In this document: piece by piece, positions 27,837 through 38,319 of the stretch
How positions within the stretch are numbered: the first letter of the stretch is position 1
Layout: each line of letters opens with the position of its first letter
NCBI RefSeq assembly: GCF_011751765.2
Contig: NZ_CP061169.1
Span: 1,612,001 to 1,676,000, forward strand
DNA length: 64,000 bases
Direction of reading: 5' to 3'
From: Paramicrobacterium chengjingii
GTDB lineage: Bacteria; Actinomycetota; Actinomycetes; Actinomycetales; Microbacteriaceae
Translations under genes and position numbers: made by a program
The notes under the pieces: model-generated
The model's database searches: none
What the model was told of the DNA's origin: nothing
What the model saw: only the letters and a program-made list of their open reading frames with translations

Positions 27837-27868
27837 TCGTTGTCCTATCTGCTCGGGTGCCCGGTCGC

Positions 27869-28747
27869 CTATTCGCGGCCGAGGTCTCGGTGTTTCACGT
27901 TCACGACGACGTCGGGCTGATCTTGAAGCATAGTTGTGAGTCGTTCGGCCATGGCGACTGAACGATGCTTTCCGCCCGTGCATCCCACGGCAACAACCGC
28001 ATGGCGCTTGTTCTCGCGTTGATATCCGGCGAGAACCGGGGTCAATGCGGAGGCGTATGCGTTGAGGAACTCCTCGGCGCCCGGCTGCGTGAACACGTAC
28101 GAATCGACCTCGGGGTCGAGGCCAGTGTGCATCCGCAGTTCGGGAACCCAGAAGGGATTCGGCAGAAATCTCGCGTCAGCAATCATATCCGCGTCTGTCG
28201 GGATCCCATATTTGAATCCGAAACTCATGACGGTTACCTGTACGCCGGGAGTCGTCTCACTCTTGAACAGATCCCGCACCGAGGATCCCAGCTGATGAAC
28301 GTTCAGGTCCGTCGTATCAATGATGACGTCGCTGAGCTCGCGGATCGCGGCGACACGTGCACGTTCAATGCGGATGCCGTCGAGGATCGTCCCGTTTCCT
28401 TGAAGAGGATGCGGCCGGCGGACCGCCTCGAAGCGTCTGACGAGCGCGTCGTCGGCAGCGTCAAGGAACAGCACCCGCAGATGTGTTCCTTCTCTCAGGC
28501 CCTGAAGCATCGACCGGAGGTCGCTAAAAAAGTCGCGGCCACGCACGTCAACGACAACGGCGAGTTTCTCGGTGCCCTCGGCTCGTTCGGCGAGGTCGAC
28601 GAGCGGCTTGAGCATTTGGGGCGGAAGATTATCAACGACATACCAATCGAGGTCTTCCAGGGCATTGGCAACGCTCGAGCGTCCGGCCCCCGACATTCCG
28701 GTGACGATGAGGACTTCCTGCTCGGATGCTGGTTCGTCGCTTGCCAT
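27869..28747 (-). CDS. rapZ: RapZ-family nucleotide-binding protein (YvcJ)
   Basis: A 292-residue P-loop protein with Walker A GMSGAGRS (17-24) and the C-terminal [15 protein letters not shown] signature. In enterobacteria RapZ guides RNase E to a small RNA; in Gram-positives (YvcJ) the role is unclear, so only the family is certain. It lies between uvrC and whiA, the usual actinobacterial neighbourhood. Confidence 0.93.
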   Translation of the reverse strand: MASDEPASEQEVLIVTGMSGAGRSSVANALEDLDWYVVDNLPPQMLKPLVDLAERAEGTEKLAVVVDVRGRDFFSDLRSMLQGLREGTHLRVLFLDAADDALVRRFEAVRRPHPLQGNGTILDGIRIERARVAAIRELSDVIIDTTDLNVHQLGSSVRDLFKSETTPGVQVTVMSFGFKYGIPTDADMIADARFLPNPFWVPELRMHTGLDPEVDSYVFTQPGAEEFLNAYASALTPVLAGYQRENKRHAVVAVGCTGGKHRSVAMAERLTTMLQDQPDVVVNVKHRDLGRE

Positions 28748-28786
28748 TGTGTGTCTTTCGCTCGGGCGTCTCGGGTACCTACAACA

Positions 28787-30658
28787 CTACCGAGTGTGGA
28801 GCTTCGCGTGGATTGCCTGCGCAAGTGCTGGCCCAACGCCTGTCGCTTCCGTAATCTCCTCAGGAGATGCCTTCTTGAGCCGGGCTACTGATCCGAATTG
28901 GTTGAGCAACTTCTTAACCCGCGCCGGTCCCACCCCAGGCACCTCCGAGAGCACCGTTGAAATGTCGCGTTTTCTCCGTTTGCGCTGGTACGTGATCGCG
29001 AAGCGGTGCGCTTCATCCCGGAGCCTCTGCACAAGATAGAGGGCCTCGCTGTTGCGCGGCAGAATGACGGGAAAGTCGTCATCAGGCAGCCAAAGTTCCT
29101 CGAGTCGCTTCGCTATTCCCGCGATCTGAATTCCCGTTCGGCCAGACTCCTCAAGTGCTCGTTTTGCCGCAGCCACCTGCGGCTGACCGCCGTCGACGAG
29201 AAGCAGCTGTGGAGGGTAGGAGAACCGTTTGGGCGCGGCATCCGTCGGCTCCTCCTCGTCGCCCGGTTCATCAAGATGAGCGAGACGGCGCATGAGCACT
29301 TGATACATCGAATCTGTGTCATCCGTGGATTCCGCAATGGAGAACGTGCGGTACTGATTCTTACGGGCCAAGCCATCTTCGAACACAACCATTGACGCGA
29401 CGATGTTCGTGCCCGAAAGATGCGAAATATCAAAACATTCGATGCGAAGTGGCGCGTCAGACATTCCAAGTGCATCTTGAAGGTCGGCAAGCGCCTGGCT
29501 GCGCGAAGCGAAATCGGAGCTGCGTCGAGTCTTGTGCCGAATCAGAGCCTGCTTGGCGTTAAGCACGGCTGTCTCCATGAGCGCCGCCTTCTCGCCTCGC
29601 TGTGCCGTCTTCAAGCGCACGGTTCCGCGCCCGCGCACCGACGTGAGCCATTCAGAGATCTCTGCAGCGTCGTCGGGCAGCACAGGAACGATGATCTCCC
29701 GAGGAACGTCCACCTTCGGCGCACTGTAGGCGGTACGAATGACCCCCTCGATCAGGTCTCCGGCTTCGACATCCAGCTCTTTGTCTACCGTCCATGACCG
29801 CACACCGCGAATGCGGCCGCCGCGCACGACAAACTGTTGAACGGCCGCGGACAACTCGTCGTGCTCGATACCGAACATGTCAGCGTCAACGGTATCTTTC
29901 ATGACGACGGTGCTCTTGTCGAGAACAGCCTCGAGCGACAGCAACTGGTCGCGATATCGCGCAGCCGATTCGTAGTCTTGCTGCTCCGCTGCATCTTTCA
30001 TCGAGCGCTGCAGTTCGCGTGTGAAGCGCTTGTCGTTGCCGCTCATGAAACTGACGAAGTCATCGACGATGCGACGGTGTTCCTCGATGCTCACCGTCAT
30101 GGAGCAGGGGCCGCCGCATTTTCCGATCTGACCGGGAAAGCACGGCTTTCCCGATTGCATTGCCCTTTTATAGCTTGAGTCTGAGCACGTGCGAATCGGA
30201 AATGCCTTGATCATCAGATCAATCGTGTCGTGCACTGCCCAGATCTTCGGGTAGGGCCCAAAATAGCGTGCACCCTTGATGCGAGGATTGCGGGTGACCA
30301 TCACGCGCGGGGCCTCGTCACCGAGGGTGACAGCTAAGTATGGATACGTCTTGTCGTCGCGAAACTTCACGTTGAAGGGCGGCTCGAACTCTTTGATCCA
30401 GGTGTACTCGAGTTGGAGTGCCTCGACATCGCTTCCGACAACGGTCCATTCGACGCTCGTTGCCGTCGTCACCATTCGACGAGTGCGCTCGTGGAGCGTT
30501 CTCAAGGGCGCAAAATAGTTGCTCAGCCGAGAGCGGAGGTTCTTTGCCTTGCCGACATACAGCACACGCCGGTTGGAGTCTCTAAAGCGATACACGCCGG
30601 GATGAGTGGGAATTTCACCGGCCTTCGGCCGATACGAGAGCTGTTCTGCCACGTTCAT
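28787..30658 (-). CDS. uvrC: Excinuclease ABC subunit C
   Basis: A 623-residue nuclease making both incisions in nucleotide excision repair. It has the GIY-YIG domain (GVYRFRDS...[13 protein letters not shown], about 20-95), a central Cys cluster followed by the UVR motif near 200-235, the RNase H-like domain with DISHLSGT and DGG, and tandem helix-hairpin-helix motifs at the end ([23 protein letters not shown]). The ATG overlaps the uvrA stop by 4 bases, coupling the two. uvrB is a separate gene 8 kb away. Confidence 0.97.
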   Translation of the reverse strand: MNVAEQLSYRPKAGEIPTHPGVYRFRDSNRRVLYVGKAKNLRSRLSNYFAPLRTLHERTRRMVTTATSVEWTVVGSDVEALQLEYTWIKEFEPPFNVKFRDDKTYPYLAVTLGDEAPRVMVTRNPRIKGARYFGPYPKIWAVHDTIDLMIKAFPIRTCSDSSYKRAMQSGKPCFPGQIGKCGGPCSMTVSIEEHRRIVDDFVSFMSGNDKRFTRELQRSMKDAAEQQDYESAARYRDQLLSLEAVLDKSTVVMKDTVDADMFGIEHDELSAAVQQFVVRGGRIRGVRSWTVDKELDVEAGDLIEGVIRTAYSAPKVDVPREIIVPVLPDDAAEISEWLTSVRGRGTVRLKTAQRGEKAALMETAVLNAKQALIRHKTRRSSDFASRSQALADLQDALGMSDAPLRIECFDISHLSGTNIVASMVVFEDGLARKNQYRTFSIAESTDDTDSMYQVLMRRLAHLDEPGDEEEPTDAAPKRFSYPPQLLLVDGGQPQVAAAKRALEESGRTGIQIAGIAKRLEELWLPDDDFPVILPRNSEALYLVQRLRDEAHRFAITYQRKRRKRDISTVLSEVPGVGPARVKKLLNQFGSVARLKKASPEEITEATGVGPALAQAIHAKLHTR

Positions 30659-33546
30659 CCCGCCCGGCGTGCGTCACCGAGCTCGGCTTTGAAGATCTCC
30701 TTCAGGAACATCCCGGTGTGGCTCTTCGTTGACCGCGCCACCTTCTCGGGTGTTCCCGTTGTGATGACCTGTCCTCCACCGGCGCCTCCCTCGGGGCCGA
30801 GATCGATGATCCAGTCTGCTGATTTGATGACGTCGAGATTGTGCTCGATGACGATGACGGTGTTTCCCTTGTCGACGAGGCTGCCGAGCACGAGAAGTAG
30901 TTTTCGCACGTCTTCGAAGTGGAGACCCGTCGTCGGTTCGTCGAGCACATACACGCTGCGACCGTTCGAGCGACGCTGAAGCTCTGTCGCGAGCTTGACA
31001 CGCTGTGCTTCTCCACCTGACAGCGTCGTTGCACTCTGGCCGAGTCGCACGTACCCGAGGCCAACGTCGACAAGGGTTTTGAGGTAGCGGTGAATTGCGG
31101 TGATCGGCTCGAAGAAACCGGCGGCTTCGACAATGGGCATGTCGAGCACCTCCGAGATGTTCTTCCCTTTGTAGTGAACCTGAAGGGTGTCGCGATTGTA
31201 GCGCGCTCCCCCGCAGACTTCACAGGCGACGTACACGTCGGGAAGGAAATTCATCTCGATCTTGATCGTGCCGTCACCCGAACAGGCCTCGCAGCGCCCG
31301 CCCTTGACGTTGAAGCTGAATCGGCCGGGCAGATACCCGCGAACCTTGGCCTCTGGCGTTTCAGAGAAGAGGGTGCGGATGCGGTCGAAGACGCCCGTGT
31401 ACGTTGCCGGATTCGACCGAGGAGTGCGCCCGATCGGCGCCTGGTCGACGTGCACAACCTTGTCGAGATTATCGAGGCCCGTGACGCGCTTGTGCTTTCC
31501 TGGAACCTTCCGTGCACCATTGAGCTTGTTCGCCATGACCCGATAGAGAATGTCGTTGACAAGCGTAGATTTGCCGGAACCGCTGACGCCGGTGACGGCT
31601 GTAAAGAGGCCGATGGGAAAATCGACGGCCACGGAGCGAAGGTTGTTCGCTGACGCTCCGACGACCGAGATCATGCGATTGGGATCGACTGCGCGGCGCT
31701 CGTCTGGCGTCTCGATCTGACGACGTCCCGAGAGATAGTCTGCGGTCAACGATCGTTCGTTCACGAGCAGATCGGATACGGTGCCTGAGTGGACGACGTG
31801 TCCTCCGCCCTCGCCCGCTCCGGGGCCGATGTCGACAACCCAGTCGGCCGTTCGGATCGTGTCTTCGTCGTGCTCGACGACGATCAAGGTATTACCCAGA
31901 TCGCGGAGGGCGATCAGCGTTTCGATCAGGCGTCGGTTGTCGCGTTGGTGCAAGCCAATGCTTGGTTCGTCGAGAACGTAGAGCACACCGGTCAGCCCCG
32001 AACCAATTTGCGTCGCGAGTCGAATACGCTGAGCTTCCCCGCCAGAGAGCGACCCAGCGGACCTCGATAGTGTGAGGTAATTGAGGCCGACCTGAATAAG
32101 GAAATCGAGTCGCGCTTTGATCTCGCGTTGAACTTGCGCGGCGATACGCGCGTCGCGATCGCTGAGCGTGAGCTCCTCCATGAACGAGCGGGCATCAGTC
32201 AAACTAAGGTTGGCGACATCCGCGATGCTCGTATCGTTAACGAGCACGGCGAGCACTTCGGGCTTCAGCCGATTTCCCTCGCAGACGGGGCAGGGAATCT
32301 CTCGGAGATACTCGGCCCAGCGCGCGCGCTGAACGTCGGTTTCGGCCTGCATGTACTGGCGCTCGATATAGGGAATGACACCCTCGAACCCCGACGTATA
32401 CGAGACTTCGCGCCCGAACCGGTTGCGCCACTTGACGCGAACCTTGAAGTCCTTTCCGCGAAGAATGGCTTCGCGTACGTCCTCGGTGAGTGACTCCCAC
32501 GGCGTGTCGAGTGAGAAGTCAAGATCATTGGAGAGCCCGACGAGAAGTTTTTCGTAATACTGGTAGAGACCCTTGCCCTGCGTCGTCCACGGAACGACGA
32601 CCCCCTCGTTGATGCTGAGCTGCTCGTCGGCGAGCAGGAGGTCGGCATCAACGGACATTCGTGTGCCGAGACCGGAGCACTCGGGGCACGCTCCGAACGG
32701 AGCGTTGAACGAAAACGTGCGGGGTTCCACTTCGGACAGTTGGATCGGATGGTTGTTGGGGCACGAGAGCTTTTCTGAGAATGTGCGTACCGCGTCGTCG
32801 CCCTCGGCATCCACAAAGCTCACCTGCACGACGCCGTCGGTGAGGCGAAGCGCCGTCTCGAGGGAGTCGGTGAGCCGCGTGAGCATCTCGGGCCCCGCGA
32901 CGAGTCGATCAACAACGACGGAGATGTCGTGCTTGTACGACTTCTTGAGCTTCGGCGGTGAACTCAACTGCACTGTTTCGCCGTCAACCACCGCCCGAGC
33001 GTAGCCCGAGGCGCTCAGCTCGGTAAAGAGATCGACGAATTCGCCCTTTTTCTGCGAGACGACGGGGCTCATCACCATGTAGCGCGTGCCGCTCTCGAGG
33101 GTCATCAGCTGGTCGGCGATCTGCTGAACCGTCTGGCGCTGAATCGGCTCTCCGCACTCCGGACAATGCGGAACCCCGATGCGCGCCCAGAGCAGCCTCA
33201 TGTAGTCGTAGACCTCAGTGATTGTGCCTACGGTCGACCGAGGGTTGCGGTTTGTCGACTTTTGATCAATGGATACCGCCGGACTCAGCCCCTCAATGAA
33301 ATCGACGTCGGGGCGGTCGACCTGACCGAGGAATTGGCGGGCATATGCCGAGAGCGACTCGACATATCGGCGCTGGCCCTCGGCGAAGATCGTGTCGAAC
33401 GCGAGGGAAGACTTGCCTGAACCGGAGAGACCTGTAAAGACGACAAGAGAGTCACGTGGGATCTCGACATCGACGTTGTCGAGATTATGCACGCGAGCCC
33501 CGCTGACCGACAGGATGGAGTTCGAGGAAACTGGTGAAATCGTCAC
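30655..33546 (-). CDS. uvrA: Excinuclease ABC subunit A
   Basis: A 963-residue damage-recognition ATPase with two ABC modules. The first Walker A is GLSGSGKSS (39-47) and the second GVSGSGKST; signatures are [13 protein letters not shown] and [13 protein letters not shown]. Zinc modules [20 protein letters not shown] and [14 protein letters not shown] are visible. The start is GTG at 33546, right after an AGGGGA that is closer than normal. No GAAC-N4-GTTC SOS box was found in the short upstream gap. Confidence 0.97.
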   Translation of the reverse strand: MTISPVSSNSILSVSGARVHNLDNVDVEIPRDSLVVFTGLSGSGKSSLAFDTIFAEGQRRYVESLSAYARQFLGQVDRPDVDFIEGLSPAVSIDQKSTNRNPRSTVGTITEVYDYMRLLWARIGVPHCPECGEPIQRQTVQQIADQLMTLESGTRYMVMSPVVSQKKGEFVDLFTELSASGYARAVVDGETVQLSSPPKLKKSYKHDISVVVDRLVAGPEMLTRLTDSLETALRLTDGVVQVSFVDAEGDDAVRTFSEKLSCPNNHPIQLSEVEPRTFSFNAPFGACPECSGLGTRMSVDADLLLADEQLSINEGVVVPWTTQGKGLYQYYEKLLVGLSNDLDFSLDTPWESLTEDVREAILRGKDFKVRVKWRNRFGREVSYTSGFEGVIPYIERQYMQAETDVQRARWAEYLREIPCPVCEGNRLKPEVLAVLVNDTSIADVANLSLTDARSFMEELTLSDRDARIAAQVQREIKARLDFLIQVGLNYLTLSRSAGSLSGGEAQRIRLATQIGSGLTGVLYVLDEPSIGLHQRDNRRLIETLIALRDLGNTLIVVEHDEDTIRTADWVVDIGPGAGEGGGHVVHSGTVSDLLVNERSLTADYLSGRRQIETPDERRAVDPNRMISVVGASANNLRSVAVDFPIGLFTAVTGVSGSGKSTLVNDILYRVMANKLNGARKVPGKHKRVTGLDNLDKVVHVDQAPIGRTPRSNPATYTGVFDRIRTLFSETPEAKVRGYLPGRFSFNVKGGRCEACSGDGTIKIEMNFLPDVYVACEVCGGARYNRDTLQVHYKGKNISEVLDMPIVEAAGFFEPITAIHRYLKTLVDVGLGYVRLGQSATTLSGGEAQRVKLATELQRRSNGRSVYVLDEPTTGLHFEDVRKLLLVLGSLVDKGNTVIVIEHNLDVIKSADWIIDLGPEGGAGGGQVITTGTPEKVARSTKSHTGMFLKEIFKAELGDARRAG

Positions 33547-33626
33547 TCCCCTAGCCTAATCGTGACCACCGACAGAGCACTCAGCAACGGTTCACATCTG
33601 GTGTGGTGAAAGCGCACAATGGCGGT

Positions 33627-34265
33627 ATGGGCAACGAACACGAGCAAGCACGAGAGAGGATGCTGCGCGACCATCTGGTTCCGCGCGGGATCACCAACGT
33701 GCGCGTGCTCGCGGCAATGGGAGCCGTGCCCCGGGAACTCTTCGTCCCAGAGAATCTGAGGGAGAGCGCGTATGGAGACCACCCACTTCCACTGGGCAAC
33801 GGGCAGACGATCTCACAGCCATACGTCGTGGCACTCACGGTTCAGGAAGCTGACATCGGTTCGGGTGACATCGTTCTCGATGTCGGAACGGGCTCAGGGT
33901 ATGAGGCTGCCGTCGCGTCTCGAATAGCGACGCGTGTCGTGTCAATCGAACGCATTGCGGAACTGTCTGAACGTGCTGAGGCCGTTCTGCGCGCATTGGG
34001 TTACGACAATATCGAGCTGCTCGTCGGCGATGGAACGCAGGGCGCGACCGAACACGGTCCATACGATGCGATTATCTCCGCAGCGGCGGCCGAACGGATC
34101 CCGACCACGTGGACCGAACAGTTGGCGCCGCACGGGCGCATCATCGCTCCGATCGGCGGGCGAAACGGGCAACGGCTTCGCAGCGTTCAGCGAGACTCTG
34201 AGAGCAGCTACATCGAAACAGACCTCGGAGGTGTCCGATTTGTCCCTCTGATCAGTGATGGCTGA
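33627..34265 (+). CDS. pcm: Protein-L-isoaspartate O-methyltransferase
   Basis: A 212-residue SAM-dependent methyltransferase that repairs isoaspartyl residues in aged proteins. Key segments are the family motif NGQTISQPYVVALTVQ (58-73) and the SAM loop LDVGTGSGYEAAVA (84-97). The start may be ATG 33627 or GTG 33603; neither has a strong ribosome site. It is divergent from uvrA and its last 14 bases overlap the 3' end of the convergent membrane-protein gene. Confidence 0.9.
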   Translation: MGNEHEQARERMLRDHLVPRGITNVRVLAAMGAVPRELFVPENLRESAYGDHPLPLGNGQTISQPYVVALTVQEADIGSGDIVLDVGTGSGYEAAVASRIATRVVSIERIAELSERAEAVLRALGYDNIELLVGDGTQGATEHGPYDAIISAAAAERIPTTWTEQLAPHGRIIAPIGGRNGQRLRSVQRDSESSYIETDLGGVRFVPLISDG

Positions 34266-34803
34266 GCGAGCCGCTCCGTCCTCGGCGGCGCGCAAGCGGA
34301 ATGATGAGGATGCCGGCAAGCACAATGAGCGCTGCAGCGCCCACCGGCGCGAGCCAGGGCATGGCACGCGAGAACCACTCTGACGAGACGGCGACGAGCA
34401 GAAACACGAGAAGAACCTGGCAGGGCAGTTGCACGATGACGAACCGACAAAGTGGTCTCACGAACACTCGCGCATCGATCATGCCGCGGACCGGAAGGAC
34501 AAGGGCGAGAGACGCAAGAACATGGATCAGATGCAGGCCAGCGAGCAGAGCATACGGCTTCCAATCGACGGCCGATGGATCGCGAGGAAGCTGAAACAGC
34601 GGAAGCAAAATGATCAGCGCCCACGCCGTGTAGAGGCGCGGAACAGACCCCGCAGCAATACCGAGAGCAATGGCCACAACGAGCCAGAAGGCAACGGGCA
34701 CAATCGCGAGAGACAGAGCCGTCGTGACAACGACGAGACTCACGTGCACCAGAACCGCGGGCAGTGCCCGCGGAACCCGGATGGATGCCGGTGCCGCTCT
34801 CAC
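34252..34803 (-). CDS. Polytopic membrane protein of unknown function
   Basis: A 183-residue hydrophobic protein with five or six predicted membrane helices (roughly 15-33, 36-53, 58-72, 85-105, 122-139, 148-168) and a basic C-terminus. No family is recognised. The GTG start at 34803 overlaps the DUF58 stop by 4 bases, so it is the coupled last gene of the DUF4129-MoxR-DUF58 cluster. In related clusters this spot often holds a transglutaminase-like membrane protein, but no such catalytic domain is present here. The longer open frame upstream is not used. Confidence 0.75.
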   Translation of the reverse strand: MRAAPASIRVPRALPAVLVHVSLVVVTTALSLAIVPVAFWLVVAIALGIAAGSVPRLYTAWALIILLPLFQLPRDPSAVDWKPYALLAGLHLIHVLASLALVLPVRGMIDARVFVRPLCRFVIVQLPCQVLLVFLLVAVSSEWFSRAMPWLAPVGAAALIVLAGILIIPLARRRGRSGSLSHH

Positions 34804-36107
34804 CGAACTCTCCCCCTCTCGCGCGCAAGCGCAGAGAACCGCGCATCGCGCCGGGACTCCCCGGACGAATCGGTCCAGCGCACGACGTTCACTCCGGTCG
34901 CCTCCATGTCGTGAATGCGATCGTCGCGCTCCATCATGAGGATGGTGTGCGCCGTCGCCTGCTCTGGGCTGAGGCCATGCCTGATCCCCCTCGGGAGGGT
35001 GTCGATGGCGATCACACGATGCCCGATGGCGCGCCACATTGAGGCAAGCGAGGCAGCTTCGGCGTCGACGAATGTCGAGAGCACATAGATGATCGCCCCC
35101 GCAGCGACGACGGGTGCACGTCGCCGAGTCATACCGACGCCGTTCGGACGCATCTCGGCGATTGTCGCCAGTAGCCGTTCACGGTGGCGATCCCCCGAGC
35201 CCCTACGCATCTGCCGGGTGCCGAGAGCGAGGTTCTGAAGCGCTACCTGATCGCCCGCCTCCGTGTATGCGACGGCAATCGCGACCGCAGCTTCCCGTGC
35301 GGCATCCATTGATGTTATTCCGCTCTTGTGAGGTCGCCCGCGCGTCCATTCTGCAACAACCTCACCGAGCTCGTCGCCCGTGTCCATGACGATCACCGTT
35401 GTCGCATCACTCGCGGCGAACGTTCGCCGCACATACACGTCACCGGCGCGCCGAGAAAGCCGGGCCGTTGCCTTCCAATCGATGCGGCGCAGGCGATCGC
35501 CCGGTGCGAAGGGATGGATGTCGCGAAAGCCTCCGCCATCGCCGGGACGCGTCGACTCGTGGGCGCCCGTGAGCCCGTGCAGGCGATGCGGCAGCAGCAG
35601 GCGCGGAAGCGGCACGATGTCTGGCCTGACTGTATGCGAGACCGTGTGTACGGCCGTCGGCTGGGAGACGAACGCCCCATCGGCGCTCGCCATCGTGAAC
35701 TGGGCGGCGAGCACATCACGCGGCCCCGAGTGAAGCACGGGAGATGACGCGAACAGCCGTGCAGTTTCGCGACAGTCGAGAACAGCAGAGACCCTTCGCG
35801 AACCGCCGACGATCATGCGAGCGTGAACCACCTCGACATCGGTGCTCGCCGTCAACCGAAGGTTCGCGGCGAGACGCGACTCGGCTTCATTCGCGTGTGT
35901 GGAGTCAAGCACGCTTTCAACGTGCGTCTCATCGGCCGGTCGATGTTGCCACATCCACGCTGCCCAGCTGAGAAGGGGAATCGCGCAGCACGCAACATCC
36001 GGGCGTGATGATATGAGGCCGACACCGATAACGATGACGCCCGAGATGATGGCCCCGGCGAGTGAACCGCTCGGGCTCCACGTGACGGCGTGGCGTGACG
36101 AGGTCAT
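34800..36107 (-). CDS. DUF58 domain protein
   Basis: A 435-residue protein with one or two N-terminal membrane helices (about 17-50) and the DUF58 hallmark FRDIHPFAPGDRLRRIDWKATARL near residue 200, followed by a von Willebrand A-like fold with VIVMDTGDE. DUF58 proteins are nearly always encoded next to MoxR ATPases and are thought to be their membrane-side partners in protein maturation or envelope functions. It overlaps moxR and the downstream gene by 4 bases each. Confidence 0.9.
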   Translation of the reverse strand: MTSSRHAVTWSPSGSLAGAIISGVIVIGVGLISSRPDVACCAIPLLSWAAWMWQHRPADETHVESVLDSTHANEAESRLAANLRLTASTDVEVVHARMIVGGSRRVSAVLDCRETARLFASSPVLHSGPRDVLAAQFTMASADGAFVSQPTAVHTVSHTVRPDIVPLPRLLLPHRLHGLTGAHESTRPGDGGGFRDIHPFAPGDRLRRIDWKATARLSRRAGDVYVRRTFAASDATTVIVMDTGDELGEVVAEWTRGRPHKSGITSMDAAREAAVAIAVAYTEAGDQVALQNLALGTRQMRRGSGDRHRERLLATIAEMRPNGVGMTRRRAPVVAAGAIIYVLSTFVDAEAASLASMWRAIGHRVIAIDTLPRGIRHGLSPEQATAHTILMMERDDRIHDMEATGVNVVRWTDSSGESRRDARFSALARERGRVR

Positions 36108-37081
36108 TCAGCAGATGCCGTGACGGTCGGCGGCCCGGCGACAGCGCCGAGAAGACTCGAGACGACCTGGGTCGCCTGCACGCCAGTCGCCCACGCCTGA
36201 GGGGTGAGAGTCAGGCGATGCGCAAGAACCGGCACTGCCGCACGTTTGACGTCGTCTGGAGTGACGAAGGCGCGGCCAGCCATGACTGCAATCGAGCGCG
36301 CCACCAACATCAGTCCCTGTGAGCCCCGAGGTGAAGCGCCAACCTGGACCGACTGGTCTGCGCGGGTGGCGCCGGCAAGATCCACACAGTAGCGGGCAAT
36401 ATCGGGGTCGACGTGTACGGACTCGACACCATCTTGCATCTCACGCAGAGTCTCGGCATCGATGACGGGATCGATCTGCACTCGGTCGTGCTGCCTGTGC
36501 GCGCGTGAAAGCAGCATCCTCTGTTCACTCTCGGCTGCGAGATAGCCGACAGAGAGGCGCACCATGAAGCGGTCGAGCTGTGCCTCGGGTAACGAGTAGG
36601 TTCCCTCAAACTCAATCGGGTTCGAGGTGGCAATGACGTGAAACGGTCGAGGCAGCTCGAAATGACGTCCTTCGACCGTGACGTGGCCCTCTGCCATCGC
36701 CTCAAGAAACGACGATTGCGTCTTCGGAGTCGTGCGATTAATCTCATCGGCCAGCACGAGGCCGGCGAAGATCGGTCCAGCTCTGAAGTCGAAATCGCCC
36801 GTCGACGGAGCGTAGACGAACGATCCGGTGATATCTGACGGAAGCAGATCGGGAGTGCACTGGATGCGGCGGAACTCCAAACCGAGCGCCCCCGCGAGAC
36901 TGCGTGCAGCGAGAGTCTTGCCGAGACCGGGAACATCCTCGAACAGCACGTGTCCTCCCGCGAGGATCGTCGCGAGTGCGAGGTCGAGTGGCTCGTGCAT
37001 GTCGACGACGACGTCACGAATCCGGTCGAGGATGTCGCGACTGAGTTCTGCTACGCGTTCAACAGCCATCGGTTTGGTCAT
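36104..37081 (-). CDS. MoxR-family AAA+ ATPase
   Basis: A 325-residue AAA+ ATPase with Walker A EDVPGLGKT (48-56), Walker B LVLADEINR near 110, sensor ATSNP and the MoxR stretch TYSLPEAQLDRFMVRLSVGY. MoxR proteins act as chaperone-like ATPases inserting cofactors or activating vWA-domain partners. Here the partner would be the DUF58 protein with which it overlaps by 4 bases. The target of the system is unknown. Confidence 0.94.
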   Translation of the reverse strand: MTKPMAVERVAELSRDILDRIRDVVVDMHEPLDLALATILAGGHVLFEDVPGLGKTLAARSLAGALGLEFRRIQCTPDLLPSDITGSFVYAPSTGDFDFRAGPIFAGLVLADEINRTTPKTQSSFLEAMAEGHVTVEGRHFELPRPFHVIATSNPIEFEGTYSLPEAQLDRFMVRLSVGYLAAESEQRMLLSRAHRQHDRVQIDPVIDAETLREMQDGVESVHVDPDIARYCVDLAGATRADQSVQVGASPRGSQGLMLVARSIAVMAGRAFVTPDDVKRAAVPVLAHRLTLTPQAWATGVQATQVVSSLLGAVAGPPTVTASAE

Positions 37082-37551
37082 TGAGACTCCTTCTTCAACG
37101 GTTCAGACAATCGAGACAATGCAACATCGACATCGGTGCGGTCACAACGTGTGAGCGATGACGGAGCGACGACAGCGAACGCGCGTTCGCCGATCGCTGC
37201 GATGATCGCCGGCTCGTCCGCCGGCTCGTCAAGATGAAGACCGATCCGTTCGAGCCGGTGTGCGGCGACGGCGCGCACACGTTTTCGCGCGGTGTCGCCC
37301 ACCCTGCCCTGCGTTGAGCGGAGGGCCCAGGCCAAACGTGAAATGTCTTGGCGTGCTCCCACGCCACGGTAGGGTTCGGCCGGACCCCATGGGGCAGAGT
37401 CATTGTCGGCTCGACACGCCCACAGAAGTGCGATCACGGGCACGAGAAGACCGAACGCAACGGCGAACGACGGGGCAAGCCCGAGAAGCCACAGCAGGGC
37501 GCCGAAGGCGATAGTGAGCAGACAGACGGCGATGACGCGACCGATCTTCAT
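37078..37551 (-). CDS. Small membrane protein of the MoxR cluster
   Basis: A 157-residue protein with two N-terminal membrane helices (about 6-24 and 29-46) and a soluble C-terminal part rich in Arg and Ala. No family is recognised. ATG 37551 is chosen over the GTG at 37557 because it gives the ATGA overlap seen throughout the cluster and a GGAGG 7 bases upstream. Position between DUF4129 and MoxR genes suggests a membrane component of the same system. Confidence 0.75.
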   Translation of the reverse strand: MKIGRVIAVCLLTIAFGALLWLLGLAPSFAVAFGLLVPVIALLWACRADNDSAPWGPAEPYRGVGARQDISRLAWALRSTQGRVGDTARKRVRAVAAHRLERIGLHLDEPADEPAIIAAIGERAFAVVAPSSLTRCDRTDVDVALSRLSEPLKKESQ

Positions 37552-38249
37552 GACCACGCCTCCTGAATGGAGAGCAGGGCTGAGCGTGCGCTGTCAATAT
37601 CGGATGCTGTCGGGTGACGATCCCCGAATCGCACGCTTTGATACAGCGACACCAGCACCGACAGTTCGTCGGCGATGCTGTGCTCGCGGGCGAGCACACG
37701 AACAGTGAATTCCGTCGGTGTCTCAGAAGCACGCAACCGAACTCCGGAGTCCTCTGCGGACTGCTGAAGACCGAGCCATGCCTCGACGATTGCGTCATGC
37801 GGGATGCCGGGTGCGTCAAGTGCACCTAACGCCCGCTCGATGCCGCGCACAACAGTTGGCGCTTCGACGGTCTGTTCCTTCGTGGCGGCATCCACCTGTC
37901 GTGCCGAAAGTGTCGAGACCGCTGCTGTGTCGAGCTCGTCACGCTGTCGGCGACGGAGTGCGCGAACAATGAGAAACCCGGCGATGACAAGAGCCGCTGC
38001 TGCGAGCGATCCGAGCGCGAACAGGATTGTCGTGGGGTTCAGCAGCGCGGGTGACTCCGGGGCGTCGTTTGCGGGAATCGTGTTTCCCGGAGCCGCGGGC
38101 TCGGTGGCCGGGGGCGGAGTAGCTGCGACCTGAGGAAGAATGAGGTCGATGCGTGGTGCGCCGACGACCAGTGGCCCTTGCAGGGCAGCAATGACAACCA
38201 CCAGGACGGCGCAGACGACGACGGCCGGGAAGAGATATCGTCTGCTCAT
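37548..38249 (-). CDS. DUF4129 domain membrane protein
   Basis: A 233-residue protein: one helix at about 5-24, a Pro/Ala-rich external linker, a second helix at 74-95 and a cytoplasmic C-terminal DUF4129 domain (about 160-233) with TPTEFTVRVL and LYQSVRFGDRHPTASD. DUF4129 domains often end transglutaminase-like membrane proteins; here the domain stands alone. ATG 38249 has GGAGA 11 bases upstream and begins the first hydrophobic segment. It is first of the five-gene cluster, reading away from uvrB's 3' end. Confidence 0.85.
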   Translation of the reverse strand: MSRRYLFPAVVVCAVLVVVIAALQGPLVVGAPRIDLILPQVAATPPPATEPAAPGNTIPANDAPESPALLNPTTILFALGSLAAAALVIAGFLIVRALRRRQRDELDTAAVSTLSARQVDAATKEQTVEAPTVVRGIERALGALDAPGIPHDAIVEAWLGLQQSAEDSGVRLRASETPTEFTVRVLAREHSIADELSVLVSLYQSVRFGDRHPTASDIDSARSALLSIQEAWS

Positions 38250-38319
38250 GCCGCAGTGTCTCCAGTGGACACTCCCGCGGTGCTGCTCATTGCTCCACAC
38301 TATCGTGCGGATAACAGGC

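Noticed and set aside
27965-28891. A 308-codon plus-strand open frame opposite rapZ
   Set aside because: Antisense to RapZ, whose motifs are intact; no recognisable domain.
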